DNA from: Polyangia bacterium
GTDB taxonomy: Bacteria; Myxococcota_A; Polyangia; Nannocystales; Nannocystaceae
Length of the DNA: 64,000 nucleotides
Direction of reading: 5' to 3'
NCBI GenBank assembly: GCA_030430565.1
Contig: JAUIKS010000043.1
Span: 1 to 64,000 of the forward strand
Translations under genes and position numbers: made by a program
In this document: piece by piece, positions 47,828 through 59,132 of the stretch
Position numbering within the stretch: the stretch's first letter is position 1
Layout: every line of letters starts with the position of its first letter
The notes under the pieces: model-generated
What the model was told of the DNA's origin: nothing
Databases searched by the model: none
Seen by the model: only the letters and a program-made list of their open reading frames with translations

Positions 47828-48730
47828 ATGATCGGGCGACAGCTTGCGGTGTTCCTGTTGAGCGTAGGGGTGACCTTGGCGCCGCTGCCGAGTTACGCGG
47901 CGCAGCCAGCGGGCGAGGGCGCGGGCGCCGGAGGCGAGGCCGGCGCGACTGCGGCTACGCCCGCGAAGTCGGACGAGAACCGCGAGCAAGCCCGTCAGCT
48001 GTTCGCGAACGGGCAGCGGCTCTACTCCGAGGGCTCGTACGAGGCGGCGATCATCGCGTTCAAGAAGGGCTACGAGCTCTCGCAGGAGCCGGCGTTCCTC
48101 TACAACATCGCCAACGCGTACGAGCGCCTCGGCGAGTTCGGCGAGGCGCGTAACTACTACGACCAGTACCGCGTGTACGCCGACGAGGGCCAGCAGGACG
48201 CGCTCGCGCGCAAGATCGCGGTGCTCGACAAGCGCCAGAGCGAGAAGCTCGCGGCGGAGCAGGCCGAGAAAGAGCGCGCGGCCGCGAAGGCGCGCGAGGA
48301 GGAGCGGCGCCGGCAGGAGCAGCTCAACGCCGATAACCAGCCCAAGGACAAGGTCTTTGGGCCAGCCGCGTACGCGCTGACGGCGACCGCGGTGGTCGGG
48401 CTCGGGCTCGGGATCGGCTTTGGCGTGCGCGCGAACAACAAGCGCGATGAGGCGCTCGGCTTCTGCCAGGGCGAGGAGATGGTCGTCTGCGGGAGCGGGG
48501 CTCAGGACGCGCTCGACGCCCAGCGGCAGTCGGCGATCGCGGCGGATATCGGCTTCGTGCTGGCGGGCGTAGCGACCGCAGCGCTGATCGGCGTGGTCGC
48601 GTCCAAGGCGGCCAAGAAGAAGAAGAAAGAGGCGGAGGCGGCGAACAGCGGCAAGACCGCGCGTCGGCCGATCGTCGCGCCCTACGCGGGCGGCGCAGGC
48701 GGCGGCCTCGTGTTCACCGGTCGCTTCTAG
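47828..48730 (+). CDS. Secreted TPR-containing protein with C-terminal membrane helices
   Basis: 300 aa. Signal peptide (about 1-24, SYA), Ala/Gly-rich spacer, TPR-like repeats at about 50-125 (ARQLFANGQRLYSEGSYEAA, FLYNIANAYERLGEFGEAR), a charged coiled-coil (about 140-180), then two hydrophobic segments (about 182-205 and about 240-262) and a basic end. This combination is frequent among myxobacterial tetratricopeptide proteins of unknown role. A TATAGT -10 hexamer at 47776-47781 and GAGAGGGA before the ATG support the start. A strong hairpin terminator follows at 48772. Confidence 0.78.
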   Translation: MIGRQLAVFLLSVGVTLAPLPSYAAQPAGEGAGAGGEAGATAATPAKSDENREQARQLFANGQRLYSEGSYEAAIIAFKKGYELSQEPAFLYNIANAYERLGEFGEARNYYDQYRVYADEGQQDALARKIAVLDKRQSEKLAAEQAEKERAAAKAREEERRRQEQLNADNQPKDKVFGPAAYALTATAVVGLGLGIGFGVRANNKRDEALGFCQGEEMVVCGSGAQDALDAQRQSAIAADIGFVLAGVATAALIGVVASKAAKKKKKEAEAANSGKTARRPIVAPYAGGAGGGLVFTGRF

Positions 48731-48771
48731 CGACGCGCGTTGCGTCTCGCGACGCGCTCCGGACGAAGACG

Positions 48772-48809
48772 AGCGCGCGCAGGCCGAGGGCCGCGCGCGC
48801 TGTTGTTTG
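48772..48809 (+). terminator. Hairpin terminator after the TPR gene
   Basis: AGCGCGCGC/GCGCGCGCT (9 bp) encloses GGCC/GGCC with a GAG loop and a bulged A; TGTTGTTT follows. It separates the convergent TPR and kinase genes. Confidence 0.7.
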
Positions 48810-48849
48810 GGAGCGGCGCCGCGATCTACGTCGCGGGGCAATGCGAGCC

Positions 48850-50493
48850 TTAGCCGAAGGGATCGATGAGATCGGTGCCGGGCCCGGTCTTCTTGGTCTC
48901 CGGCTTCTTCTTGGTCGTCGGCTCGGGCTTCTTGGTGTCGGGCGGCGGCGTCGTCTGGGGCTCGGGATCGGGCTTGGCCTTCTTGACCTTCTTGCCGCCG
49001 CCGCCGCTGGAGGATTTTCGCGCCTTCTCGAGGGTCTTCTCGAAGGTCTTGTCGCCCGAGGGCACGATCGTCAGCTCGAGCTCTTTGTAGCCGTCGGCGC
49101 GGAGCTTGAGCTTGATCTCCTGATCGGACTTCTCGACCTCGATCCCCTCGGGGTCGTTGGTCATGCCGTAGATCCCGCCGTCGCGGGCGTCGAGGATCTG
49201 CGCGTCGACGCCCGGGGTCTTGACGAAGAAGCGGACGCGCTCGGCGTTGGGCGCGATGACCACGGGCTTGGGCGCGGGCGCGGGCTCGGTCTCCGGCGCC
49301 TTCGCGGGCGTGGTCGGCACGTAGATCGTCTTGGGCGGCGGCGGGGTGGGCTGCGTCGTCTCTTTTTGACCGCCGGTGATGGCGACGGCGACGGCGACGC
49401 CCGCGAGCAGGACCGCGCCGATGCCCAGCAGGAGCGGCGCGCGGCTCTTCTTTGGCGTGGCGGTCGCGGAGAAGCGCGCGGTGACCTGACCCCAGGGCGC
49501 CTGGATCTCCTCGTCGACGACCTCGACCGTGGCGCGCCCGGTGCCGACGGCCGCGAGCGCCTCGACCATCTCGTTCATCGACTGGAACCGCAGCTCGCGG
49601 TCCTTCTGCATGGCCTTGAGGATGATCTTGCCGGCCTCGGGCGGGATCTCCGGGACGTCGACGTCCGGGACCTCGTACATGTGGCGGTTGAGGATCTCCA
49701 TCAGCGACTGCCCGGTGAAGGGCACGCGCCCCGTGAGCAGCTCGTAGAGGATGACGCCGACCGCGTAGATGTCGCCGCGGTGATCGACGGGGTTGCCCCA
49801 ACCTTGCTCAGGGGACATGTACTCGGGCGTGCCGATGACGGTGCCGCTCTGCGTCAGCGTCTTGTCCTTGACCTCCTGGCTCGTGACCTTGGCGATGCCG
49901 AAGTCGAGGACCTTGACGAAGTCTTTCTTGCCGGCTTTCTCGAGCACCAGCACGTTGCCGGGCTTCATGTCGCGGTGGACGATGCCCTGGTCGTGCGCGG
50001 CCTGCAGCGCGGCGCAGATCTGCAGCATGATGGGGCGCACGCGGCCCCACTTGAGCGACTCCTCGCGCTCGATGATCTCCGAGAGGTCCTCGCCCTCGAG
50101 GTACTCCATCACGAAGAAGGGCGCGCCGCTCGGGGTCTGCCCGAAGTCGGTGATCTCGACGACGTTGGGGTGCGAGATCATCGAGGACGCCCTGGCCTCG
50201 CGCAGGAAGCGGTCGACGTGATCGGGGCGCTGCGAGAGCTCGGGGCTGAGCACCTTGAGGGCGAACTTTTTAAGGATCGTCGTGTGCTCGCAGAGATAGA
50301 CCGTGCCCATCCCGCCGACGCCGAGCGGGTTGAGGATCTGGTAGCGACCGAGCAGGACTGCGCCCGAGAGGTTGTCGTCAAACGAGGGCCTGGCGTACTC
50401 GCCAGTCACGGCCTGGGGTACGGCTGCCCCGGCTACGATCGTTTTCGGCTGATCTGGCTGCACCGCGGGCTGATCCTGCTTCTGGTCGGTCAC
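48850..50493 (-). CDS. Ser/Thr protein kinase with PEGA-like extracytoplasmic tail
   Basis: 547 aa from a GTG. Hanks-type kinase domain (about 48-320): GVGGMGTVYLCEH (P-loop), FALKVL (Lys), HRDMKPGNVLV (catalytic loop), VLDFGIAKV (DFG), GTPEYMSPEQ. After a juxtamembrane part there is one transmembrane helix (about 352-372, LLLGIGAVLLAGVAVAVAI), then a Pro/Lys-rich spacer, a PEGA-like beta domain (about 415-500: VRFFVKTPGVDAQILDARDG) and a Pro/Lys-rich C-terminus. It should phosphorylate cytosolic targets in response to an external signal. All catalytic residues are present. It lies next to a periplasmic-binding lipoprotein gene on the same strand. Confidence 0.93.
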   Translation of the reverse strand: MTDQKQDQPAVQPDQPKTIVAGAAVPQAVTGEYARPSFDDNLSGAVLLGRYQILNPLGVGGMGTVYLCEHTTILKKFALKVLSPELSQRPDHVDRFLREARASSMISHPNVVEITDFGQTPSGAPFFVMEYLEGEDLSEIIEREESLKWGRVRPIMLQICAALQAAHDQGIVHRDMKPGNVLVLEKAGKKDFVKVLDFGIAKVTSQEVKDKTLTQSGTVIGTPEYMSPEQGWGNPVDHRGDIYAVGVILYELLTGRVPFTGQSLMEILNRHMYEVPDVDVPEIPPEAGKIILKAMQKDRELRFQSMNEMVEALAAVGTGRATVEVVDEEIQAPWGQVTARFSATATPKKSRAPLLLGIGAVLLAGVAVAVAITGGQKETTQPTPPPPKTIYVPTTPAKAPETEPAPAPKPVVIAPNAERVRFFVKTPGVDAQILDARDGGIYGMTNDPEGIEVEKSDQEIKLKLRADGYKELELTIVPSGDKTFEKTLEKARKSSSGGGGKKVKKAKPDPEPQTTPPPDTKKPEPTTKKKPETKKTGPGTDLIDPFG

Positions 50494-50783
50494 GTGGCTT
50501 CTATCCGCGATTATTCGCGAGTAATCCGCACGAATGAGGCTACACGATCTGTACGCACCGTTCGAGCGCGCTTCGTCCCAAGAGCGCGAGAATGGAGAAT
50601 TCTGCGGGGTTTGGGCGTGGGTGGACCCAGGGCGAGATGCGCGGGTTTGTGAAATCGCGCCCAGGCGCCGCCGCTGCCGCCAGCGTGGACACGATCACGG
50701 GGCGCGAAATCGCGTCCCCGCGTGATCGGGCGGCCGCGGGGCCGAGACGCCTCGCCTCGCGGAAACGGCGCGGCGAATCGGGT
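50494..50783. other. 290-bp gap upstream of the kinase gene
   Basis: Separates the kinase start from the stop of the binding-protein gene on the same strand. Contains an imperfect inverted repeat CGCGATTATTCGCG near 50506-50519 that could be an operator. No gene supported. Confidence 0.4.
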
Positions 50784-52283
50784 CTACTCGGTCTCGAAGG
50801 TGTACGAGTCGCCGCTCGGCACGATGCGTTTGACCGCGAGCGAGGTCAGCGTCTCCTCGGTCGACGGGTCGTAGTCGAGAGCACCCGACGACGCGTTGAT
50901 GTCCACGGACTCGCCGCGGCGGAAGGCCTCTTTGACCGTGGTCCAGCCGAGCGAGTCGACGACGACCTCTTCGGCCGTCTTGTCGCTGAGCTTGCGCAGC
51001 CCACGGGAGATGTTCGGGCCCGTGAGGTCCTGCTCTTGGTAGTAGGCCCACGCGATGCCGTAGAGCGCGAGCCAGGCCGCGTCGTAGGTCTGCGCCGAGT
51101 ACGACTCGGCGCCCGGTGAGACCTGGAACTCGGTGCTCATCTTGGTGAGGAACAGGCTGAAGGCGTTGCTGCTCTCGACGGCGGAGGGGACCACGACCCG
51201 GATGTTGTCGGTGTCGAACAGGTCGCGAACGCCGAGGCTGTCGACGGTCTGATCGATGACGCTGCTGTTCGCGGCCGCGTCGGCGAACAGCAGCCGCCGG
51301 GTCGCGTAGGGCGACGCCATGCCGTTGGAGTTGATCTGGATGCCGGCGGCGGTGATGAAGGCGGTGACCTCGTTGACCGAGGCGCCGATGAAGACGAGCT
51401 CGTCCCACGGCTCGCTGGCGAGCGAGATCACGATGTTCGCGATCGTGCTCTCGCCGGCGTAGGAGATCAGCTCGGCGTCGCCGCTGAAGGCGTCCGAGAG
51501 CGCGCTCGCCAGCCCGTTGCCGTAGCTGTCGTTGACGTGCACGACCTTGACGGTCTGGCTGTTGTTGCCCTCGAGAAGATCGGCCATGACCGTGCCGGTC
51601 GTGTTGTCGGAGCCGACCGTGCGCCAGAATTGCCCGGGGTTCGCGTCGGTCTTCGTCACGCCGTCGATGGTCGAGAGCGCCTCGCTCGTGGCCGAGGGCG
51701 AGATGATCGGGACGCGCAGATCTTGGAGCGTTTCGAAGGTCGCGGTCGCGGTGCTGGAGGTCCCGGGCCCGACGATCGCCGCGGCGCCGAGGGTGTTGCC
51801 GAGCCAGTCCGCGATCTCGCGGGTGGCCTCGTCCTCGCTGAGCGAGTCGGCTTCGAAGGCCTCGTCGTAGCGGCAGTGGACGATGCCGAACAGGCGGCCG
51901 TCGACGCCGCGCTCCTCGTTGTCGGGATCGTTGGCCACGATGACGGCGAGCTCGGCAGCCTTGATGAGCAGGTCGTCGCCGACCTCCGGCGTCTGATCGA
52001 ACATCGAGCCGATGATGATCGTGTCTTTGTGGGTCTCGACGTTGGAGAACAGGTCGGGCGGGTAGTAGCTCTCGCAGCGCGGGTGCACCTCGAGCTGGTC
52101 GCAGAGGCCCGTGTCGAGGTTGCACTGCGAGAGCTGGCCGAAGCCGGCGCGACACTCGGCGTTGCTTGTGCACCGTTCGAAGTCCACGGCCGACGCGGCG
52201 CTGCAGCTTACGGCGCCCGCGAGGGTCGCGAGGGCCATGAGCGCTGCCGCCGACAGCGTGCGAGTGACGAGCGAATACGACAT
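50784..52283 (-). CDS. Periplasmic-binding-protein-like lipoprotein (LivJ type)
   Basis: 499 aa from the ATG at 52283. Signal peptide with lipobox GAVSC (Cys about 27), a Cys-rich short segment (ERCTSNAECRAGFG, CNLDTGLC), then a type I periplasmic-binding fold (about 85-470): IIIGSMFDQTPEVGDDLLIKA, AAAIVGPGTSSTATA, VPIISPSATSEALS, VKVVHVNDSYGNG and YDAAWLALYGIAW. This is the Leu/Ile/Val-binding-protein family. The Cys-rich insert and lack of adjacent permease genes suggest a sensor or receptor role rather than transport. TAGAAT lies 7 nt before the ATG, so the mRNA may be leaderless. Confidence 0.85.
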   Translation of the reverse strand: MSYSLVTRTLSAAALMALATLAGAVSCSAASAVDFERCTSNAECRAGFGQLSQCNLDTGLCDQLEVHPRCESYYPPDLFSNVETHKDTIIIGSMFDQTPEVGDDLLIKAAELAVIVANDPDNEERGVDGRLFGIVHCRYDEAFEADSLSEDEATREIADWLGNTLGAAAIVGPGTSSTATATFETLQDLRVPIISPSATSEALSTIDGVTKTDANPGQFWRTVGSDNTTGTVMADLLEGNNSQTVKVVHVNDSYGNGLASALSDAFSGDAELISYAGESTIANIVISLASEPWDELVFIGASVNEVTAFITAAGIQINSNGMASPYATRRLLFADAAANSSVIDQTVDSLGVRDLFDTDNIRVVVPSAVESSNAFSLFLTKMSTEFQVSPGAESYSAQTYDAAWLALYGIAWAYYQEQDLTGPNISRGLRKLSDKTAEEVVVDSLGWTTVKEAFRRGESVDINASSGALDYDPSTEETLTSLAVKRIVPSGDSYTFETE

Positions 52284-52563
52284 CGTCTGGATTCTAGTAC
52301 CCCTTCGATCAACTTCCCACAGGAACAAGCACGCCGCGTCGGCGGCTGGGTCCACGCGGACGTGGGCGAGGCGACGCAAAAACGAGCATTGCCGCGCGCG
52401 TACGCGGACCCCGGGCGCGCGCGCGTGTCGGTGAGACATCACGAAGGGGTCCGCGCGCGCCCATGCCTCGCGCTCACGCGGCGGCACGCGGCGCGTCGGC
52501 GGAGCGCCGCGAGGGGGCGTTAGAGCCAGGTCGCCCGCGCGCGGGTGGTACACTGCCGATACG
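52284..52563. promoter_or_regulatory. Divergent promoter region with two -10 hexamers close to start codons
   Basis: 280 bp between the binding-protein gene (minus) and the TPR kinase (plus). Minus strand: TAGAAT at 52296-52291, 7 nt before the ATG. Plus strand: TGGTACACT with TACACT at 52549-52554, 9 nt before the GTG. Both fit a TANNNT -10 element that would begin transcription at or just before the start codon. No gene in between. Confidence 0.5.
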
Positions 52564-55917
<3,354 letters not shown>

Positions 55918-55988
55918 GCGCTCACCAAAAGCGCGTCTCAGCGCTCGTGTCGCGCTGATCGGCGCGCTGTTGCACGCCACGCGCGCAA

Positions 55989-56984
55989 GTGCGAGTCTCC
56001 GCAGCCGTGCGTCGCCTGTGGACGATCTCCGTGTTGTCAGTCGGCGTGTTCACGCTGGCGAGCGCGCCAGCGAGCGCCCAGACGGCCGCGCCGGCGGCGA
56101 CGGAGGCGCCAGCGGGCGCACCGGCAACAACGGGCGAGCCAGCGGCGACGGAGACAGCGGGCGCGCCGGCGGCGACGGAGACAGCGGGCGCGCCGGCGGC
56201 GACGGAGACAGCGGGCGCGCCGGCGACGGAGACAGCGGGCGCGCCGGCGACGGAGACAGCGGGCGCGCCGGCGACGGAGACAGCGGGCGCGCCGGCGACG
56301 GAGACAGCGGGCGCGCCGGCGACGGAGACAGCGGGCGCACCGGCGGTGACGGAGACAGCGGGCACGACTTCGGCCCCGCCGGTGACCCCGACCTCGACCG
56401 CGCCTGTCTCGGAGGCCCCCTCGCCCGCGCCGCGACGCGTCAAGCTCTCGGGCTGGGGCGGTCCCTTTGGACATCTCACCGGCGCCAACAAGCAGTTCGC
56501 GACCTTCGTCGGGCTGGCGGGCGGCCTGCGGATCAGCGAGTTAGGTCGACCGCTCGGCCGCGGCCCCGACGCGCGCCCGGGGAGCATGCTGATCGGCGGC
56601 GGCTTTAACTACTTGGTGCTGCCGCTGAAGGTCGAGCCCGAGGTCGTCACCGAGGGCGAGCGGCTCAACCTCAACTACGCGGGCCTCGTGCTCGGCGGCG
56701 TGTTCGCGCACGTCGGCGCGCGCGTCGACCTGGGGACGTGGGCGCTGATCGGCGGCGGCGGCGGCTGTCTGCAGAACCAGATGACCGGCGAGTGCCGCGA
56801 GCGCGCCGCGTTCTTCGTCGGCGAGCCGCAGCTGTTCATGCACGTCATCGTCCACCGCAACATCGCGCTCTCGCTGGCGGCGGGCTTTCGCTTCGTCGCC
56901 GGCGCGGACTGGTCCGGCCCGGGCAGCTGGCAACTCGCGGGCCCGGTCGGCAGCCTCGGGATCGTGATCAGCCAGTTCGGCTAG
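55989..56984 (+). CDS. Secreted protein with ATETAGAP repeats and beta-rich domain
   Basis: 331 aa from a GTG. Signal peptide (about 1-31, ASAQ), then a low-complexity region of 7- and 8-residue repeats (ATETAGAP, about residues 50-130), a Thr/Pro/Ser-rich part, and a beta-rich domain (about 150-331) with glycine-rich strands (MLIGGGFNYLVLPLKVEP, LVLGGVFAHVGARVDLG, ALIGGGGGCLQ, LAAGFRFVAGADW), consistent with an outer-membrane or secreted barrel-like fold. No named family. The repeats suggest an extended linker that changes length by slippage. Transcribed in the same direction as the TPR kinase, 72 bp after it. Confidence 0.7.
   Translation: MRVSAAVRRLWTISVLSVGVFTLASAPASAQTAAPAATEAPAGAPATTGEPAATETAGAPAATETAGAPAATETAGAPATETAGAPATETAGAPATETAGAPATETAGAPATETAGAPAVTETAGTTSAPPVTPTSTAPVSEAPSPAPRRVKLSGWGGPFGHLTGANKQFATFVGLAGGLRISELGRPLGRGPDARPGSMLIGGGFNYLVLPLKVEPEVVTEGERLNLNYAGLVLGGVFAHVGARVDLGTWALIGGGGGCLQNQMTGECRERAAFFVGEPQLFMHVIVHRNIALSLAAGFRFVAGADWSGPGSWQLAGPVGSLGIVISQFG
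56142..56363 (+). repeat. Coding 21/24-bp tandem repeat
   Basis: About nine copies of a 21- or 24-bp unit (core GCGACGGAGACAGCGGGCGC) inside the secreted-protein gene, in frame, coding ATETAGAP or AATETAGAP. Near-identical copies imply recent expansion. Confidence 0.9.
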
Positions 56985-56992
56985 GTTAGGAG

Positions 56993-57019
56993 CGAGTCCC
57001 GTGGCTCACCACGAGGGCT
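56993..57019. terminator. Hairpin between convergent genes
   Basis: GAGTCCCGTGG-CTCA-CCACGAGGGCTC forms an imperfect stem between the stops of two converging genes. There is no T run; it may be a weak bidirectional terminator. Confidence 0.45.
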
Positions 57020-57025
57020 CTCACC

Positions 57026-58351
57026 TCAGCGCATCACGCCGGGCCGGAGCCGGTCGAGCAGCGGCGGGAGCAGGTAGTAGCCGAGGATCCCCAGCGCCAG
57101 CATGCCGCCGGCCGCGAGGCCCATGGCGCGCACGGCGAGCGTCCCCAGCTCCCCGCTCGAGAGCGTAGCGAGCACCGAGACCGTGAACATGGCGAGGGCG
57201 TTGAGGCCCTTGATGACGAGGTTGAACACGCCGAAGTAGACGCTCGTGACCTCCTCGCTGGACTCGGCGGCGCACGAGGCGACGGCCTCGCCCTCGAGGC
57301 TGAGGAAGACGGCGACCATCGGCCCGGCGAGCGCGAACAGGACCGCGGCCGTGAGCAGCGGCGAGCCGATCAACGACATGCCGAGGGTCGCGGTCCCGGC
57401 GTAGACGACGGCGAGCGCGATCGCGGCGCGCACGACCAGGCGCTCGAGGCCGTAGCGCCGCGTCAACGCGGGGACCGCGAACATCGAGACGAGCGCGCAG
57501 AGCAGGAACGGGCCGAGGAAGAAGGGGATGTCGCCGCGTGTCCCCTTGAGCAGGTCGGTGGCGATGAAGGCCGCGGCCGAGGTCATGGCGGTGAACGCCA
57601 TCTGCGCGCCCGAGAACACGGCGAGCGTGGCGATGAAGCGCCGGTGTCGAAACGCCTCGGCGAAGCTCGCGAACACGCCCGTGCTCGCCGCGCTCGGGGA
57701 CATAGCGACCCGCAGCGCGCCGGCGGGTCGCGCGAAGTAGGGCAGCGCCATGAGCATCGTGCAGGGGATCCCGAAGATCAGCGCGGACTCGAAGTACCCG
57801 TAGGACTCGATGATCCCCGGGCTCACGACGAAGATCAGGATGGTCGCCAGCAGCAGGCCGACGCCGAGCATGTTCGAGAGCCAGCGGCGCGTGTCCTCGC
57901 TCCCCTGCGAGTAGTCGTCGACCAGGCTCCAGTAGGGGATCGCGTAGAAGGTGTAGCCGACGTAGAAGAGCAGCAGCCCGGCGCACAGCAGCGCCCAGCG
58001 CAGGCCGACGGCCATCTGGGGCGTGGGCGCGAACACCAGCGCGAGGCCGACGGCGGGGATCAGCAGCGAGAACCACAGCAGCGAGCGACGCTCGCGGCCG
58101 CGCTGGACCCAGCGATCGCTGACCGTCCCCGCGAGCGGGTCGCTGATCGCGTCGAAGATGCGGAAGCCGAGGATCACGACGCCGGCGGTCGCGGCCGTGA
58201 ACGCGGCCGCGCTCGCGGGGTCGACCGCGGTCGGATCACCGCGCTCCGTGAAGTCGACGATCCACTGATAGAAGAAGCGAACGATCGTGTTGAGGCCGAG
58301 CTGACCGCAGAGGAACAGGACGAACCGGGAGAGCCTCACGGCCGCCAGCAT
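57026..58351 (-). CDS. MFS transporter
   Basis: 441 aa, about twelve hydrophobic helices. MFS/GPH-like features: GFRIFDAISDPLAGTVSDRW between helices 2 and 3 (the D-P-x(2)-G-x(2)-SDR pattern), YIPYWSL-type segment after helix 4, and a central loop near 200-225. It resembles glycoside-pentoside-hexuronide or lysophospholipid-type carriers, but the substrate is not evident. The start ATG at 58351 follows the DUF1802 stop by 13 bp, so the two are probably co-transcribed. Confidence 0.85.
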   Translation of the reverse strand: MLAAVRLSRFVLFLCGQLGLNTIVRFFYQWIVDFTERGDPTAVDPASAAAFTAATAGVVILGFRIFDAISDPLAGTVSDRWVQRGRERRSLLWFSLLIPAVGLALVFAPTPQMAVGLRWALLCAGLLLFYVGYTFYAIPYWSLVDDYSQGSEDTRRWLSNMLGVGLLLATILIFVVSPGIIESYGYFESALIFGIPCTMLMALPYFARPAGALRVAMSPSAASTGVFASFAEAFRHRRFIATLAVFSGAQMAFTAMTSAAAFIATDLLKGTRGDIPFFLGPFLLCALVSMFAVPALTRRYGLERLVVRAAIALAVVYAGTATLGMSLIGSPLLTAAVLFALAGPMVAVFLSLEGEAVASCAAESSEEVTSVYFGVFNLVIKGLNALAMFTVSVLATLSSGELGTLAVRAMGLAAGGMLALGILGYYLLPPLLDRLRPGVMR

Positions 58352-58364
58352 ACCCCGACCCGAT

Positions 58365-59102
58365 TCAGAAGGCGCTCGCGCCGAGCAGCGAGTACAGGCC
58401 GCGCGCGCGCTGCTCGTGGATCGCGTCCGGCAGCGCGGGGCGGGCGTCCGCGATCGGCACGGGGCGCTCGAGCTCGATCCACGAGGTGCAGCCGCGCGCG
58501 GCCCCACGCGGCGAGTGTGTTGCCAGGGTGATGGGGGCGCTCCGCGGCGGGAGCCGGAATACGCGGACCAGCAGCAGCCACGCGCCGGGGCGCTGCAATT
58601 CCCTGCGGCGCGCGCGAGGGTTGGGCGCGAAGCGGCGCTCGACGCCCGCGCGGCTGTAGAGCAGCGCGCCGGCGTCGGAGAGCTGGCGCAGCGGATCGAG
58701 CTGCTCGATCCACCAGGTCGCGCGCAGCTCCGCGAAGGCCTCGAGCGGGCGCTCCTCGAGCGGGCGTGAAGACGCGGGCGCGAGCCCGGCGTGGACCGGC
58801 GCGCGCAGCTCTTGGGCCGCGCGCTCCGGCGCGCGCGCGTGGAAGTCGGTCGGGACCAGGAGGAAGCGGCGGAAGCGGAGCGCGAACGTCCCGCCGGGCG
58901 GGTCGGCGCGCGCGGGTTCACCTGACCTTAAAATCAGGTATTCACGCGCCCGGGCGCCGCGCGGGCGAGGGTCGTGCAGCCCGCCCTTGCGCAGCAGCAG
59001 GCTCTGCTGGCCGGTCGCGAGCGCGCGGCAGAGGACCGCCCACTCTTTTAGGGCGCCGCGCGCGACGCCGCGGGGTGGCGACGCGGAGGATGACGTGGTC
59101 AT
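58365..59102 (-). CDS. DUF1802 family protein
   Basis: 245 aa from the ATG at 59102. The N-terminus LKEWAVLCRALATGQQ followed by SLLLRKGGLHDP is characteristic of DUF1802 proteins, whose function is unknown. Further conserved parts include REYLILRSG, FLLVPTDFHAR, and ATWWIEQLDPLRQL. The C-terminal about 60 residues contain WLLLVRVFRLPP and WIELERPVPI. No signal peptide or membrane helix. Divergent from the gluzincin-like gene with only 30 bp between start codons. Arg-rich and low-complexity positions between motifs are unusual. Confidence 0.8.
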   Translation of the reverse strand: MTTSSSASPPRGVARGALKEWAVLCRALATGQQSLLLRKGGLHDPRPRGARAREYLILRSGEPARADPPGGTFALRFRRFLLVPTDFHARAPERAAQELRAPVHAGLAPASSRPLEERPLEAFAELRATWWIEQLDPLRQLSDAGALLYSRAGVERRFAPNPRARRRELQRPGAWLLLVRVFRLPPRSAPITLATHSPRGAARGCTSWIELERPVPIADARPALPDAIHEQRARGLYSLLGASAF

Positions 59103-59132
59103 GACAGCGAGACACGGTACCATTCGCGCGTC
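59103..59132. promoter_or_regulatory. 30-bp divergent region with overlapping -10 hexamers
   Basis: Around GGTACC, the plus strand reads TACCAT (59118-59123), 9 nt before the GTG at 59133, and the minus strand reads TACCGT (59119-59114), 11 nt before the ATG at 59102. Two opposing transcripts would share the TA at 59118-59119 and lack a leader. Confidence 0.5.
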
